Origin: Candidatus Pantoea bituminis | Lineage (GTDB): Bacteria > Pseudomonadota > Gammaproteobacteria > Enterobacterales > Enterobacteriaceae | Direction: 5' to 3' | Assembly (NCBI RefSeq): GCF_018842675.1 | Contig: NZ_JAGTWO010000004.1 | Coordinates: 2,604,001-2,668,000, forward strand | DNA: 64,000 bases | Part shown: in pieces, positions 1-10,440 of the stretch | How positions within the stretch are numbered: the stretch's first letter is position 1 | How the letters are laid out: each line of letters begins with the position of its first letter | Translations under genes and position numbers: made by a program | The notes under the pieces: model-generated | Database searches by the model: none | Told to the model about the DNA's origin: nothing | Seen by the model: only the letters and a program-made list of their open reading frames with translations

Positions 1-19
1 CCATTTTTAATCAAATGAC

Positions 20-44
20 GTTGCGCGGCATAATACCGCGCAAC
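20..44 (-). terminator. Hairpin after the MFS gene
   Basis: Perfect 9-bp stem (GTTGCGCGG / CCGCGCAAC, 7-base loop) directly after the stop of the minus-strand transporter gene. The T tract that would follow is poor, so it may be a weak terminator or a 3'-end protecting hairpin. Confidence 0.5.
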
Positions 45-46
45 GC

Positions 47-1237
47 TTATTGGCTCTGACGCGAACGTTGCAAATGCAGCCGTAACGTCATCAGCATTGC
101 ACCCAGCACCATCATTGCGGCTGCCAGATAGACTGATTGCATGCCCCAATGGCTGATAAACAATCCCGCCACCGGACCGGTTAATCCCAGCCCTAAATCC
201 AGAAAAGCTGAATAGGTACCCAATGCAGCACCCTGATCCTGCCGCTGAACCTGTTTTACGGCTTCAACGCCCAGAGCCGGGAAGATCAACGAGAAGCCGC
301 AGCCGGTAAGAAAGGCGCCGAACCCTACGACCATTGCACTGTCGGCTTGCCAGATGATAATCAAGCCCAAACATTCCAGCAGAAAAGAGCCGAGCGACAC
401 CTTTAAGCCGCCAAAACGCGTGATGTAACGGCCAAAACCCAAACGCACCATCACAAAACCCAGGCTGAATACCGACAGCGCCAAAGCCGCGCCACTCCAG
501 TCGCGGCTGGCAAAATAGAGCGTAATAAAGGTGGCGATAACACCAAAACCGATGGTGCCAAAACCCAGCGCCATGCCGTATAACCAGACACGCGAAAAGA
601 CGCGATGGAAAGGCGTACGTTCACCGACGCTCACGCTAACCGCAGGTTTACTGCTCGCCAGCAAATAACCGCCAATGCCCATTAAGGCAATCAATCCGGC
701 AAAACCGCTCATGCCAAACCAATTATTGAGCATCACACCCAGCGGAGCACCAATTGCCATGGCCAGATAGGTTGCAACACCATTCCATGAGATAACGCGC
801 GCCGTTTGCAATGGCCCAACGACGTTCATGCCCCACAAAGTTGAACCGGTGCTGCTGAAGCTTTCACCTACGCCAAGGAACAAGCGCCCCAGCGCCAGCA
901 GGCCCAAACTGAGCATCGGTGAATGACTCATAAGCGCTGCCAGAATGGTAAGCACGCCGCTCATGCCACAGCAGATCAATCCCAGCATCACCACGCGTTT
1001 TGGCCCGAGGCGATCGGCAAGAATGCCCGATTGCGGACGGCTGAGTAAGGTCGCAAAGTATTGCAAACTGATGATTAATCCGGCGATAAACGCGCTAAAC
1101 CCCAGCTGATTTTTAACAAAACCGGGCAGCACCGCCAGCGGCAGACCGACAGAAAGGTAACAAAAGAAGGTGAAGATGATGACGGAGAGAATACGTTTGT
1201 TGAGTTGGCTGTTACTCAATACAGCGACGTCAGACAT
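47..1237 (-). CDS. MFS transporter, YhhS/YfcJ-like
   Basis: A 396-residue major facilitator superfamily protein with about 12 hydrophobic segments, placing it in the inner membrane as a secondary transporter. The sequence resembles E. coli YhhS and YfcJ: it has the segments SVGLPLAVLPGF and LQYFATLLSRP, the loop ADRLGPKR typical of the MFS loop 2-3 motif, the segment ISWNG, and GFSLIFPALGVE in the C-terminal half. The substrate is unknown; relatives are annotated as putative arabinose or drug efflux proteins without firm proof. It lies downstream of dusC on the same strand with a 73-bp gap. I do not assign a symbol because YhhS and YfcJ similarity are close. Confidence 0.88.
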   Translation of the reverse strand: MSDVAVLSNSQLNKRILSVIIFTFFCYLSVGLPLAVLPGFVKNQLGFSAFIAGLIISLQYFATLLSRPQSGILADRLGPKRVVMLGLICCGMSGVLTILAALMSHSPMLSLGLLALGRLFLGVGESFSSTGSTLWGMNVVGPLQTARVISWNGVATYLAMAIGAPLGVMLNNWFGMSGFAGLIALMGIGGYLLASSKPAVSVSVGERTPFHRVFSRVWLYGMALGFGTIGFGVIATFITLYFASRDWSGAALALSVFSLGFVMVRLGFGRYITRFGGLKVSLGSFLLECLGLIIIWQADSAMVVGFGAFLTGCGFSLIFPALGVEAVKQVQRQDQGAALGTYSAFLDLGLGLTGPVAGLFISHWGMQSVYLAAAMMVLGAMLMTLRLHLQRSRQSQ

Positions 1238-1310
1238 AGCAGGCTTTTAATAGAGGTGGAAATATCGTCCATCATACCCTTAGCATGCTAACCAGTCGCC
1301 TGCTTTTTTA

Positions 1311-2261
1311 TCACAAGCCGTGAACAGCCGCATGACGATCAATCGCTAAAGCAATGTCACTCGAGGTTTTTAACGCACGGATTTCGCTGAATAATCCATC
1401 CGCTTCGCGATAAGCTTTGCGCAGGTAGCCGAGCCACTGTTTGATGCGTGCGACATGATAAAGTCCGGTGTCGCCCTGCTTTTCCAGGCGGGTATATTTT
1501 TGCAGCAACGCAACGACATCCGGCCACGGCATTGGCGCTTCGTTATATTTCACAACCCGGCTCAGATTGGGCACATTGAGCGCACCGCGCCCCAGCATTA
1601 CCGCATCACAACCCGTTATTCGTAAGCAGTCTTGCGCGCTTTGCCAGTCCCAAATTTCACCGTTGGCGATAACAGGAATGCGCAGTCGCTGACGTATTTC
1701 GCCAATCGCCTGCCAGTTGATCGCTTCGGCGCGATAACCGTCCTCTTTGGTACGACCGTGCACCGCCAGCTCGCTGGCTCCAGCCTGTTGCACTGCATCA
1801 GCAATTTCCATGCTGCGCGCACTGGAATCCCAGCCAAGGCGCACTTTTACCGTCACCGGCAAGTCTGCGGGAACGGCTTCACGCATCGCTTTAGCACCGC
1901 GATAAATCAGTTCGGGATCTTTGAGTAATGTGGCTCCGCCACCGCTGCCGTTCACTAATTTGGAAGGACAACCGCAGTTGAGGTCAACGCCCCAGGAACC
2001 GAGTTCTGCCGCACGTGCGGCATTCTCAGCGAGCCATTCAGGATATTGCCCCAGCAGCTGCAAACGCACCCGCGTGCCGGATGGCGTGCGGCTGGCATTT
2101 TGCAGCTCGGGGCAAAGACGATAAAAGGATTTTACCGGCAGCAACTGATCAACTACGCGCAAAAACTCAGTGATGCATAAATCGTAGTCGTTCACTTCCG
2201 ACAGCAACTGGCGAACCAGCGAATCAAGCACGCCTTCCATCGGCGCCAGTAAAACCCTCAT
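1311..2261 (-). CDS. dusC: tRNA-dihydrouridine(16) synthase DusC
   Basis: A flavin enzyme of 316 residues that reduces uridine 16 in the D-loop of tRNAs to dihydrouridine using NADPH. It begins [11 protein letters not shown] (FMN-binding TIM barrel start) and contains DLNCGCPSK with the catalytic cysteine, VKVRLGW, HGRTK and NGEIWDW, all matching E. coli DusC nearly residue for residue. The length equals the family norm. It starts 3 bp after the rhlE stop codon, so the two are probably co-transcribed. Confidence 0.97.
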   Translation of the reverse strand: MRVLLAPMEGVLDSLVRQLLSEVNDYDLCITEFLRVVDQLLPVKSFYRLCPELQNASRTPSGTRVRLQLLGQYPEWLAENAARAAELGSWGVDLNCGCPSKLVNGSGGGATLLKDPELIYRGAKAMREAVPADLPVTVKVRLGWDSSARSMEIADAVQQAGASELAVHGRTKEDGYRAEAINWQAIGEIRQRLRIPVIANGEIWDWQSAQDCLRITGCDAVMLGRGALNVPNLSRVVKYNEAPMPWPDVVALLQKYTRLEKQGDTGLYHVARIKQWLGYLRKAYREADGLFSEIRALKTSSDIALAIDRHAAVHGL

Positions 2262-2264
2262 CGC

Positions 2265-3632
2265 TTAGACGTTCCCGGTACGCTTCGCAGCGGCAGGACG
2301 ACGTGGACGCGCAGGCTTATCGCCATGCGTGGTAGACGCTGGACCCTGACGACGCGGCTGTGGTGCACGTTTGTCACCCGAAGAGCGAGGCGCTGAAGAA
2401 GATGAACCGCCTGGGCCGCGACCACGACCACCGCCGCCGCCGCGCGTTTGCTGCTGCTGGCGACCATTCTGGATCGGTTCAGCTTTAATGCTTGGATCGG
2501 GCTCGTAACCAGCCATCGCTACGCGTGGAATTTCACGCTTCAGCATACGCTCAATATCACGCAGCAGTTTGTGCTCATCTACGCAGACCAGCGACAGTGC
2601 GGCACCGGTTGCGGCTGCACGACCGGTACGGCCGATACGGTGTACGTAATCTTCAGCAACGTTTGGCAGCTCGTAGTTAACGACGTGCGGCAGCTCTTCA
2701 ATATCCAGGCCACGCGCAGCGATGTCTGTTGCCACTAGCACACGAATGCCACCCGATTTGAAGTCAGCCAGTGCACGAGTACGCGCGCCCTGACTTTTGT
2801 TACCGTGAATCGCTGCGGCTGTGATGCCATCTTTGCCGAGCAGTTCAGCCAAATGGTTAGCACCGTGTTTGGTACGGGTAAAGACCAACACCTGCTGCCA
2901 GTTGCCTTCGCCGATCAGCTGGGACAGCAGTTCGCGCTTACGCTTCTTATCAACAAAATAAACTTGCTGAGAAACCTGTTCAGACGCCGTGTTGCGGCGC
3001 GCCACGGCAACCTCTTCTGGATTATGCAGCAGTTTTTCCGCCAGGCCTTTGATCTCGTCAGAGAAGGTGGCAGAGAACAGCAAGTTTTGACGCTTGGCGG
3101 GCAGTTTTGCCAACACGCGACGAATGTCGTGGATGAAGCCCATATCCAGCATGCGGTCTGCTTCGTCCAGTACCAGCACTTCAACCTGTGACAGGTCAAC
3201 CGCGTTCTGATGGACCAGATCCAGCAGACGGCCTGGCGTAGCAACCAGGATATCGACGCCGCCACGCAGCTTCAACATCTGTGGATTAATGCTCACGCCG
3301 CCAAATACCACCAGCGAACGCAGCGGCAAATACTTGCTGTATTCGCTAACGTTTTCACCAACCTGTGCGGCCAGTTCACGGGTTGGGGTCAAAATCAGGG
3401 CGCGAACCGGACGACGGCCACGCACGGCGCCTGCTTTAGCACTGAGCTTTTGCAATAACGGCAACGTAAACCCGGCCGTTTTGCCGGTGCCGGTCTGGGC
3501 ACTTGCCAGCAGATCGCGGCCTGACAGCACTACAGGAATCGCCTGGCGCTGAATAGGAGTGGGTTCGCTGTAGCCTTGTTCAGCGACCGCGCGCAAAATA
3601 TCGGCACTCAGGCCGAGAGAGTCAAAAGACAT
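2265..3632 (-). CDS. rhlE: DEAD-box ATP-dependent RNA helicase RhlE
   Basis: A 455-residue DEAD-box helicase acting on RNA and ribosome assembly. In order: Q motif near residues 3-30 (FDSLGL...PTPIQ), Walker A AQTGTGKT (~46), DEAD box in LDEADRM (~155), SAT in LFSATF, and HRIGRTGRA in the second RecA lobe. The C-terminal ~80 residues are a low-complexity Gly/Arg/Ser tail (runs of G, S and R), the usual RNA-binding extension of RhlE. It is separated from dusC by 3 bp. Confidence 0.97.
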   Translation of the reverse strand: MSFDSLGLSADILRAVAEQGYSEPTPIQRQAIPVVLSGRDLLASAQTGTGKTAGFTLPLLQKLSAKAGAVRGRRPVRALILTPTRELAAQVGENVSEYSKYLPLRSLVVFGGVSINPQMLKLRGGVDILVATPGRLLDLVHQNAVDLSQVEVLVLDEADRMLDMGFIHDIRRVLAKLPAKRQNLLFSATFSDEIKGLAEKLLHNPEEVAVARRNTASEQVSQQVYFVDKKRKRELLSQLIGEGNWQQVLVFTRTKHGANHLAELLGKDGITAAAIHGNKSQGARTRALADFKSGGIRVLVATDIAARGLDIEELPHVVNYELPNVAEDYVHRIGRTGRAAATGAALSLVCVDEHKLLRDIERMLKREIPRVAMAGYEPDPSIKAEPIQNGRQQQQTRGGGGGRGRGPGGSSSSAPRSSGDKRAPQPRRQGPASTTHGDKPARPRRPAAAKRTGNV

Positions 3633-3882
3633 TAAGTGTTGTACTCCGGTCCGCTCTGACCGTGATTCACGGTGTAGTTTTCAGAGGGATAGTGACGCCA
3701 GCTGGTGCTGACGCGTGAAAAGGGCGCAAACTACGATGCGTAAGCGGGCGAGTGTAGCAGCTTTAATACAAAGGCGCGAGGTAGCTCACATTTCCTGACA
3801 GAAATTGCTGAATGGGTTTTTCGGTGAGGTGAGATGAAAGAGTGGCAAACGTGATTAAAACAGCAACGATGAGAGCGGAAAC

Positions 3883-3908
3883 AAAAAGGCCACCTTGCGG
3901 TGGCCTTT
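3883..3908 (-). terminator. Rho-independent terminator after ybhQ
   Basis: Stem AAAGGCCACC / GGTGGCCTTT with a T tract on the minus strand, 3 bp past the ybhQ stop. It ends the ybhQ transcript ahead of the rhlE promoter region. The rest of 3633-3882 shows no gene. Confidence 0.85.
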
Positions 3909-3911
3909 AAC

Positions 3912-4304
3912 TTAGCTACGTTTTTTCTCGATGCGCCGCGTCGGCTCTTTCGCCAGCAGCGACACCAACGCCGGTCCCACTAACATCACCAGGCCCAGAC
4001 AGGCCAACAGCAGATTGTTATGGAAAATGCGGGACACCAGGAACAGCGTCATCATTGCCGCGCCAAAGTAGTAAGTTGTGGTCGCTTCTTCAAGGTAATC
4101 ACCCAAAGTGCGTAAACGAGCACTACGCTGCGTGACCAGCATGGCGATAAATACCGCCACATAAGCCGCCACCAGGGTACTGCACACTTCAACCAGTGCT
4201 CTGTGTTTCCAGCCCCAGACCAGCGCCACAATTATCAACAGGTGCAGCGCGATATGCGCATACGTTTGACCCGTGGTAATTTGAATACGATTAGACCATT
4301 TCAT
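3912..4304 (-). CDS. ybhQ: Inner membrane protein YbhQ
   Basis: A small integral membrane protein of 130 residues with about four hydrophobic helices and a basic tail (RRIEKKRS). It matches E. coli YbhQ in start (MKW), in the LEEATTTYYFGAA segment and in GPALVSLLAK. Function is unknown. It is divergent from the ybhP-clsB-ybhN operon across 180 bp, as in E. coli. Confidence 0.92.
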   Translation of the reverse strand: MKWSNRIQITTGQTYAHIALHLLIIVALVWGWKHRALVEVCSTLVAAYVAVFIAMLVTQRSARLRTLGDYLEEATTTYYFGAAMMTLFLVSRIFHNNLLLACLGLVMLVGPALVSLLAKEPTRRIEKKRS

Positions 4305-4484
4305 TTTCTTCTCCTGGCGAACCTCAGAGGTCGCCCAAGTGCAACCGGCAAAGGCCGGTGACGTGTTTCCTCAATGTAAAGCAAATTTCGGATAACGCCC
4401 TAAATATCGCCCTTCTTCACCATCTGTTTGTGACAAAGACTACACTTTGATCCAATTGATGATGAAAAGGAGTGCGTCGCGAGT

Positions 4485-5246
4485 ATGCCACAAAACAAGC
4501 AAGGATTTTCATTTAAAGTCCTGACGATCAATACACACAAGGGTTTCGCCCCTTTCAACCGCCGCTTTATCCTGCCGGAACTGCGTGAAGCTGTACGTGC
4601 AACGTCAGCCGATGTGGTCTTCTTGCAAGAGGTAATGGGTACGCATGACATCCACCCTTTACACCATGAAAACTGGCCAGACACACCTCATTACGAATTT
4701 CTTGCCGATACCATGTGGAACGATTTCGCCTACGGGCGCAATGCGGTTTATCCCGAAGGACATCATGGCAACGCCGTTTTATCCCGCTTCCCGATTCTTG
4801 AATATGAAAACCGGGACATCTCCGTTGCCGGCAGTGAAAACCGCGGCATGTTGCACTGCAAAGTTGCCCTGCCAGAACCGCACGGCACGCTGCACGTTAT
4901 TTGCGTGCATTTGGGGTTAAAAGAGGCGCATCGCCACGCACAAATGAAGATGATGTGCGAGATGATCGCTTCGCTGCCAGCGGACGCACCGCTGGTGGTG
5001 GCGGGTGACTTTAACGACTGGCAGCATCGTGCCAATAAAATCTTAAAACATGGCGCAGGTCTGAAGGAGGTGTTCAGTATGACAACGGGTCGCCCAGCAC
5101 GCACCTTCCCGGCACGCTTCCCAGTGTTACGCCTGGATCGCATTTACGTGCGCAATGCAACCGTGAGTCATCCCTGGTTGCTTCCGCGCAAACCCTGGTC
5201 ACATCTTTCCGATCACGCACCGCTAGCCGTGGAGATTCATCTATGA
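4485..5246 (+). CDS. ybhP: Endonuclease/exonuclease/phosphatase family protein YbhP
   Basis: A 253-residue EEP-fold protein. Visible motifs are [11 protein letters not shown] at the N-terminus (metal-binding Asn), FLQEV (Glu ligand), GDFNDW (Asp/Asn active site) and SDHAPL at the end (catalytic Asp-His). The fold is used by DNases, sphingomyelinases and inositol phosphatases; the true substrate of YbhP is unknown. Its genetic link to cardiolipin synthase ClsB suggests a phospholipid-related phosphodiesterase (inference). AAGGAG sits upstream of the ATG. It overlaps clsB by 4 bp. Confidence 0.94.
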   Translation: MPQNKQGFSFKVLTINTHKGFAPFNRRFILPELREAVRATSADVVFLQEVMGTHDIHPLHHENWPDTPHYEFLADTMWNDFAYGRNAVYPEGHHGNAVLSRFPILEYENRDISVAGSENRGMLHCKVALPEPHGTLHVICVHLGLKEAHRHAQMKMMCEMIASLPADAPLVVAGDFNDWQHRANKILKHGAGLKEVFSMTTGRPARTFPARFPVLRLDRIYVRNATVSHPWLLPRKPWSHLSDHAPLAVEIHL

Positions 5247-6487
5247 ATTTTCATTGGCAAGACGGTAATAAGCTGCGTCTGCTGGAAAACGGCGACGAAT
5301 TTTTCCCTCGCGTATTCGGCGCTATTCAGCGTGCCGAGCGCACGCTCATGCTTGAAACATTTATTCTGTTTGAAGATGAGGTGGGCAAAGCGCTGCACCG
5401 TGAATTACTGGCAGCGGCTAAACGCGGCGTAAAAATCGAAGTGATGGTGGACGGCTACGGCTCGCCCGATCTCTCCGATGCGTTTGTTAACAGCCTGACC
5501 GGCGCGGGCGTGCGCTTTATTTACTACGATCCGCGCCCGCTGGTAATGGGTATGCGCACCAACGTCTTCCGTCGGTTACACCGTAAAATCGTGGTGATTG
5601 ATGATGTGATCGCTTTCGTTGGGGGCATCAATTTTTCCGCTGAACACAACACCGATTATGGCCCCGAAGCCAAGCAGGATTATGCGGTGGAAGTGAAAGG
5701 CCCGGTGGTAGCGGATATTACCCGTTATGTGGAAAGCGCCATGGGCAGCGAACAAACCACGCGTCGCTGGTGGGGTTCACGCTCGCATCGTCCGGCAAAA
5801 AATGCCACGCCGGGTGATGCACAGGTGTTGTTTGTTTACCGCGATAACGACGATCACCGCGACGACATCGAAATGCACTATCTCGACATGCTACGTGACG
5901 CCAAAGAGGATGTGATCATTGCCAACGCCTACTTCTTCCCTGGCTACCGCTTACTGCGCGAGATGCGTAATGCGGCCCAGCGTGGCGTGCGTGTCAGGCT
6001 GATTGTACAAGGTGCACCGGATATGCCGATTGTGAAAGTGGGCGCGGAGATGCTTTACAACTATCTGGTGGATGCAGGCGTTGAAGTTTATGAATATATC
6101 CGCCGTCCGCTGCACGGCAAGATCGCCGTAAAGGATCAGCAATGGTCAACGCTCGGCTCGAGTAATCTTGATCCGCTGAGTTTGTCACTCAATCTGGAAG
6201 CGAACTTAATCATTCACGATCGCCAGTTTAACCAGACGCTGCGCGATAATCTGGAGCATTTGCTGGCGGAAGATTGCCAGCGCGTACAGGACGATAAATT
6301 GCCGCCACGCAACTGGTGGAATCTCACCAAGGGCGTGATTGTGTTCCACTTCCTGCGCCATTTCCCGGCCATTGCCGGTTGGCTACCTGCCCATACGCCA
6401 CTTCTGGCTCAAGTTGATCCGCCGGTGCAACCGTCGATGGAGACGCAAGATCGGGTTGAAACAGATAACGAAGGAGCGAAGTCCTGA
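5243..6487 (+). CDS. clsB: Cardiolipin synthase B
   Basis: A 414-residue phospholipase D-superfamily enzyme that makes cardiolipin at the inner membrane by phosphatidyl transfer. Two HKD motifs are visible: HRKIVVIDD (~residue 113) and HGKIAVKD (~residue 292), each followed by the usual GG.N or GSSN.D segment. Length matches E. coli ClsB (413). Its ATG lies inside the end of ybhP (ATGA overlap), and its stop overlaps the ybhN start by one base, so the three genes form one translationally coupled operon; E. coli ClsB works better when co-expressed with YbhP. Confidence 0.96.
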   Translation: MNFHWQDGNKLRLLENGDEFFPRVFGAIQRAERTLMLETFILFEDEVGKALHRELLAAAKRGVKIEVMVDGYGSPDLSDAFVNSLTGAGVRFIYYDPRPLVMGMRTNVFRRLHRKIVVIDDVIAFVGGINFSAEHNTDYGPEAKQDYAVEVKGPVVADITRYVESAMGSEQTTRRWWGSRSHRPAKNATPGDAQVLFVYRDNDDHRDDIEMHYLDMLRDAKEDVIIANAYFFPGYRLLREMRNAAQRGVRVRLIVQGAPDMPIVKVGAEMLYNYLVDAGVEVYEYIRRPLHGKIAVKDQQWSTLGSSNLDPLSLSLNLEANLIIHDRQFNQTLRDNLEHLLAEDCQRVQDDKLPPRNWWNLTKGVIVFHFLRHFPAIAGWLPAHTPLLAQVDPPVQPSMETQDRVETDNEGAKS

Positions 6488-7454
6488 TGGCGAAAAAGCA
6501 TCCGCGCTGGCAACTGGCGAAAAAATACTGACCGGGCTCTTCTTTATTGCGGTGATTGTGCTGTTGGTGGTCTACGCACGTAAAGTGAACTGGGAAGATG
6601 TCTATGAAGTGATCGTTAATTATAACCGTTTTGTGGTGTTAATCGCTGCCGGTTTGGTCGTGGTGAGTTATCTCACTTACGGTTGTTATGATTTGATTGG
6701 TCGCGCCTACTGTGGTCATAAGCTGGCGAAGCGCCAGGTGATGCTGGTCTCATTCATCTGTTATGCGTTTAATTTGACGCTGAGCACTTGGGTGGGCGGT
6801 GTGGCGATGCGCTATCGCCTTTATTCACGTTTGGGTTTAGACAGCGGCACCATTACGCGTATTTTCTCGATTAGCATCGCCACCAACTGGCTGGGTTACA
6901 TTTTGCTGGCAGGCATCGTGTTCACGGCGGGCATGGTGTCGATCCCCGAAGGCTGGTTTATTGGTGAAACAACGCTGCGGTTGATTGGTGCCGTTTTACT
7001 GGTGTTAGTGCTGATTTATCTTTGGGCCTGCGCCTTTTCCAAACGCCGTCGCTGGACAATCAAAGGCCAGACATTGCAACTGCCATCGCTGCGCATGGCG
7101 GTGCTACAGTTTGTGGTTTCCTGTGCCAACTGGATGGTAATGGGCACCATCATTTGGCTGCTGCTGGGCCGGGATGTCGGTTATCCGATGGTGCTGGGCG
7201 TATTGTTAATCAGCAGTATCGCAGGCGTGATTATTCATATTCCTGCAGGCATTGGCGTGCTTGAGGCGGTGTTCCTGGCGTTATTGAGCGGTCAACACAC
7301 CACGCATGGCGCTATTATTGCCGCGCTGCTGGCTTATCGCGTGCTCTACTTTATTTTGCCGCTGCTGCTGGCGCTGGTGCTTTATCTGTTGCTTGAAAGC
7401 CGGGCGAAGCATCTTCGCGAGAAGAATGAGAAGAAGTTGCAGAATTCATCGTGA
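6487..7454 (+). CDS. ybhN: Lysylphosphatidylglycerol-synthase-TM-like membrane protein YbhN (frameshift near start)
   Basis: A polytopic inner membrane protein of the UPF0104 / LPG-synthase transmembrane family; function unknown, third gene of the ybhP-clsB operon. The natural start is the ATG at 6487 (MAKKHPRW), overlapping the clsB stop. As written this frame hits a TGA after 14 codons. Adding one A to the six-A run at 6520-6525 joins [13 protein letters not shown] to ILTGLFFIAV and gives 322 residues, close to E. coli (318). The downstream frame is intact and matches E. coli YbhN (AYNLTLSTWVGG-like segment, HIPAGIGVLEA). Most likely a sequencing error. Confidence 0.9.
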
Positions 7455-7468
7455 TGATTGTGCTGGCT

Positions 7469-7603
7469 ATCCCCCACCTCGCTCCTCCCCCATGCATGGG
7501 GGAGGAAGACGCTGCCTTATGTTAGCTCGCAGCCTGCATAAATGCGCGTTACGCGCATGGGGCAGCGTCTCCTTCCCCTAGTAACACGGGGGAAGGTCGG
7601 GAT
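7469..7603 (+). repeat. Palindromic intergenic element (MITE/ERIC-like)
   Basis: About 135 bp between convergent ybhN and ybhL. It contains a perfect 22-bp palindrome at 7486-7507 (CCTCCCCCATGCATGGGGGAGG core), and two halves that are inverted copies: ATCCC.ACCT and AGACGCTGCC on the left recur inverted on the right (GGCAGCGTCT, AGGTCGGGAT). Each half also folds on itself. It looks like a non-coding repeat; copies elsewhere cannot be checked here. Confidence 0.6.
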
Positions 7604-7648
7604 GGGAAACAATCAACGTCAAACCGAAATTAACACTCTCTGCAAAAA

Positions 7649-8356
7649 TCAGCGGCGGTTGCCAAAAATTCTCAGCAGCATCAGGAACAGGTTGATGAAG
7701 TCGAGATACAAGGTCAGCGCGCCCATGATTGAATAACGACGCAGGTTTTCTGTATCACGCACATCAATCTGCTCACCGATGTTTTTCAATTTCTGTGTGT
7801 CATAGGCGGTTAATCCCACAAACACCACCACACCAATGTAGGTAATCGCCCACATCAACGCCGGGCTTTTCAGCCAGAAGTTTACCAGCGATGCTAATAC
7901 GATGCCGATCAACGCCATAAACAGCAAACTACCAAAACCGCTGAGGTCGCGTTTGGTGGTGTAGCCGTAGAAGCTCATCGCGCCAAACATGCCGGCGGTG
8001 ACAAAGAAGGTACTGGCAATCGACGAATAGGTATAAACCAGGAAAATACTCGCCATCGTCAAACCGGTTAGCGCCGAATAGAGCATAAACAGGCCGGTTG
8101 CGACCGCGCCGCTCAAGCGATGAACCATGCCAGACAGGAAAAATACCAGTGCCAGCTGCGCGATGATCAAGCCAAAGAAGGTGATGCGGTTAGCAAACAC
8201 CAGCTCCATCAACGCTGGCGTACGCGCAGCAAACCAGGAGACAAACGCGGTAAGCAGCAATCCGCACGTCATCCAGCCATAAACCTGCGCCATATAGGCC
8301 TGCAGCCCGCGGGTTGCAGGCTGAACAATTGAATCATTACGTGGATATCGGTCCAT
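7649..8356 (-). CDS. ybhL: Bax inhibitor-1/YccA family membrane protein YbhL
   Basis: A 235-residue BI-1-like membrane protein with about seven hydrophobic helices, probably a proton- or calcium-related channel by family; role in bacteria unproven. It matches E. coli YbhL almost throughout, including YMAQVYGWM, YGYTTKRDLSGFG, AYDTQKLKN and the C-terminal LRIFGNRR. I place the start at 8356 (MDRYPRND), preceded by an AGAGGTG ribosome site, rather than 11 codons upstream. Confidence 0.95.
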   Translation of the reverse strand: MDRYPRNDSIVQPATRGLQAYMAQVYGWMTCGLLLTAFVSWFAARTPALMELVFANRITFFGLIIAQLALVFFLSGMVHRLSGAVATGLFMLYSALTGLTMASIFLVYTYSSIASTFFVTAGMFGAMSFYGYTTKRDLSGFGSLLFMALIGIVLASLVNFWLKSPALMWAITYIGVVVFVGLTAYDTQKLKNIGEQIDVRDTENLRRYSIMGALTLYLDFINLFLMLLRIFGNRR

Positions 8357-8452
8357 GATGCACCTCTTGTTAATCGGATTTGGACACACCCCGCGAAATG
8401 GGGCCTCGCTAAGTGTGGCACAGCTCAGCTCAACTGTGCCACAACGCAGACG

Positions 8453-9547
8453 TTAACGGCGCGACATGCACTGCTGATAGCGGCTATCGACACGCTGTGC
8501 AAACCACGCCGTGGTGAGATTACGGGTAATTTTAGGGCTTTCCAGCTTGATGCCTGGCAACATTTCACGCGGCACGCGACGGCCTGCCATTTTATCGGCC
8601 AGCGTGAACACCTGTTTCCAGAGATCGCTGTCGCTAAAATCTGCCTTTTCACCTTTTTCTAAATCATCGCGAATTTCGCTGTTACTCATATCAATCCGCT
8701 TCGCCAGCGTCCGCACGGCTAATTCAGTGGAGCCCGCTTTTTCAGAACCGTAAAGAATTAAATCGCCATCCAGCGCCAGTTTCATACCCGTTGCGCGTGC
8801 TACGGCAGCCTGGAAAGCAGCGTTACGACTCGCGTACCATCCCGCGTTGAAATCAGCAAAGCGATAAAGCGGCTGACTGTAATCCGCCGGATAACCCAGC
8901 AGATGCATGATGCCGAAATACATGCCGCCGTGGCGGGTAAAGACTTCGCGACGAATGGAGCCGTCAACCGGCCACGGATACCCTTTGGCATGCGCTTCGG
9001 CAAAGTCGATGCTGACCTGCATCGGTCCGCCAGTATGAATCGGATTGAGGTTGCCAAACAGTTTTTGCCCCATCGGCACCATATCAATGAAATCATCAAA
9101 AATAGCGCTCAACTCTTTTTCACTGCGTACTTTATCCAGTCGTGCAGCGTAGCTTTCGCCGTTGGATGATTTAATCATCAGCGCCGTCCGCACGACAAAC
9201 GCCGGAACATGCACTTTAGCGGCGCGGCGATCAATTTCGCCCCAGGCAATTTTAGGTAAGCCTGATACCGCCGCTTCAGCACTGAAATTGGATTCCTGAG
9301 CGGCAACGGCAATCACTGAGCACAAATTACTGGCGCTGGGATCAATCTGTTGAGTACGAAATGAGGTGTAAATGTCATCAGCCCAACCCGCTTTATTGCT
9401 CACCTGTGCGGGCAGGAGCTTTTGAATTTGTGCCTTAACATCAGCGGGTTGGCGAACCGGCGCTTGCGGTTCTTTTTTAGTGCTACAACCCGCCAGCACC
9501 AACACAGCAACCAGCGTCAGCCGTTGCAAAAGAGATGGAGATGACAT
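8453..9547 (-). CDS. DUF1615 lipoprotein
   Basis: A 364-residue predicted lipoprotein. The ATG at 9547 (MSSPSLLQ) with AGGA upstream gives a type II signal peptide ending in a lipobox LAGC at about residue 23. The rest fits DUF1615: it has VIAVAAQESNF (reminiscent of a lysozyme-like Glu-Ser segment), GPMQVS and FADFNAGWYASRN, which suggest a lytic-transglycosylase-like fold acting on periplasmic peptidoglycan (inference). It is not part of the E. coli ybhL-moa region and stands divergent to the next lipoprotein. Confidence 0.8.
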   Translation of the reverse strand: MSSPSLLQRLTLVAVLVLAGCSTKKEPQAPVRQPADVKAQIQKLLPAQVSNKAGWADDIYTSFRTQQIDPSASNLCSVIAVAAQESNFSAEAAVSGLPKIAWGEIDRRAAKVHVPAFVVRTALMIKSSNGESYAARLDKVRSEKELSAIFDDFIDMVPMGQKLFGNLNPIHTGGPMQVSIDFAEAHAKGYPWPVDGSIRREVFTRHGGMYFGIMHLLGYPADYSQPLYRFADFNAGWYASRNAAFQAAVARATGMKLALDGDLILYGSEKAGSTELAVRTLAKRIDMSNSEIRDDLEKGEKADFSDSDLWKQVFTLADKMAGRRVPREMLPGIKLESPKITRNLTTAWFAQRVDSRYQQCMSRR

Positions 9548-9655
9548 ACCTGTCCTCGGAAGAAACCAAACGACTACCTTATCATTGCAACGCAATAGAC
9601 GGCAGGTGCGATTTTCTGAACTACTTTTATCTTTTTAAGGTTAAAAGGATGGAAC

Positions 9656-10440
9656 ATGTTGAAAATCTTACCTCTCGCTGCGCTTACCCTGTTATTAGTC
9701 GGTTGTGGCGGCAATAATTCTCCGGCCAACGTCAACGCGCCGGGCGCCCCTACATCCCCTTCCCTTAAAGTGCTGGAAACCGGCGCGGATGCCTTGCAAT
9801 CCCGCCCGCCTATTGACGCTATCAGCGCCTACCTTGATGGGTTTCATTTTTACAATGGTGATCAAAATGGTCAGATGGAAGCGCATCACTACGTTACGGT
9901 GTTAAACGAAGATGTGATGCAGGCGGTGATTTACGACGGCAATACACGCGACGCAAAACTCATGGGCGTGGAATACATTATCAGCGAGCGGCTGTATAAA
10001 ACGCTACCACCGGAAGAGAAGAAGCTGTGGCACAGCCATCAATATGAAGTGAAATCGGGTTCATTGATTGCGCCAGGTTTACCGGCTACGGCCGATCATG
10101 CGTTGATGAAACGCATCGCTAATACCTACGGGAAAACCTGGCATACCTGGCACACCGATCGCGATAAAAACTTACCGATGGGCATTCCGGCGTTGATGAT
10201 GGGCTTTACGGCTGACGGCCAACTCGATTCTCGTCTGTTGGCCGATCGCGACAAGCGCTTTGATGTGGACAGTAAAAAAATCCGTGCTGAGCGCGCCGAT
10301 ATTGTGACGCATCCCGTGGTACCCGGTGCGAATGCCTGGGAACAAGGTCAGGTTATTCAGTTGAAGCGTGTTACCGGCGGCGGTGAGCATGCCCATGGCG
10401 AAACGCACTTCGCGCCCGCCGAGCAGCTTAAAAACCTTAA
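9656..10440 (+). CDS. OBAP-family (DUF1264) lipoprotein
   Basis: A lipoprotein with lipobox LVGC at about residue 17, followed by a domain of the DUF1264/OBAP family (named for plant oil-body-associated proteins; bacterial role unknown). Typical segments are DGFHFYNGD, MEAHHYVTVLNED, VEYIISERLY, LWHSHQYEVKSG and TWHTWHTDRD. As written the frame runs on to 10597 and covers 160 bp of moaE on the other strand. If the five-A run at 10430-10434 is one base short, the protein ends in KKP at a TAA at 10438-10440, interlocked with the moaE stop; that gives 261 residues. I prefer this shorter form. Ribosome site AAGGATGG precedes the ATG. Confidence 0.75.
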
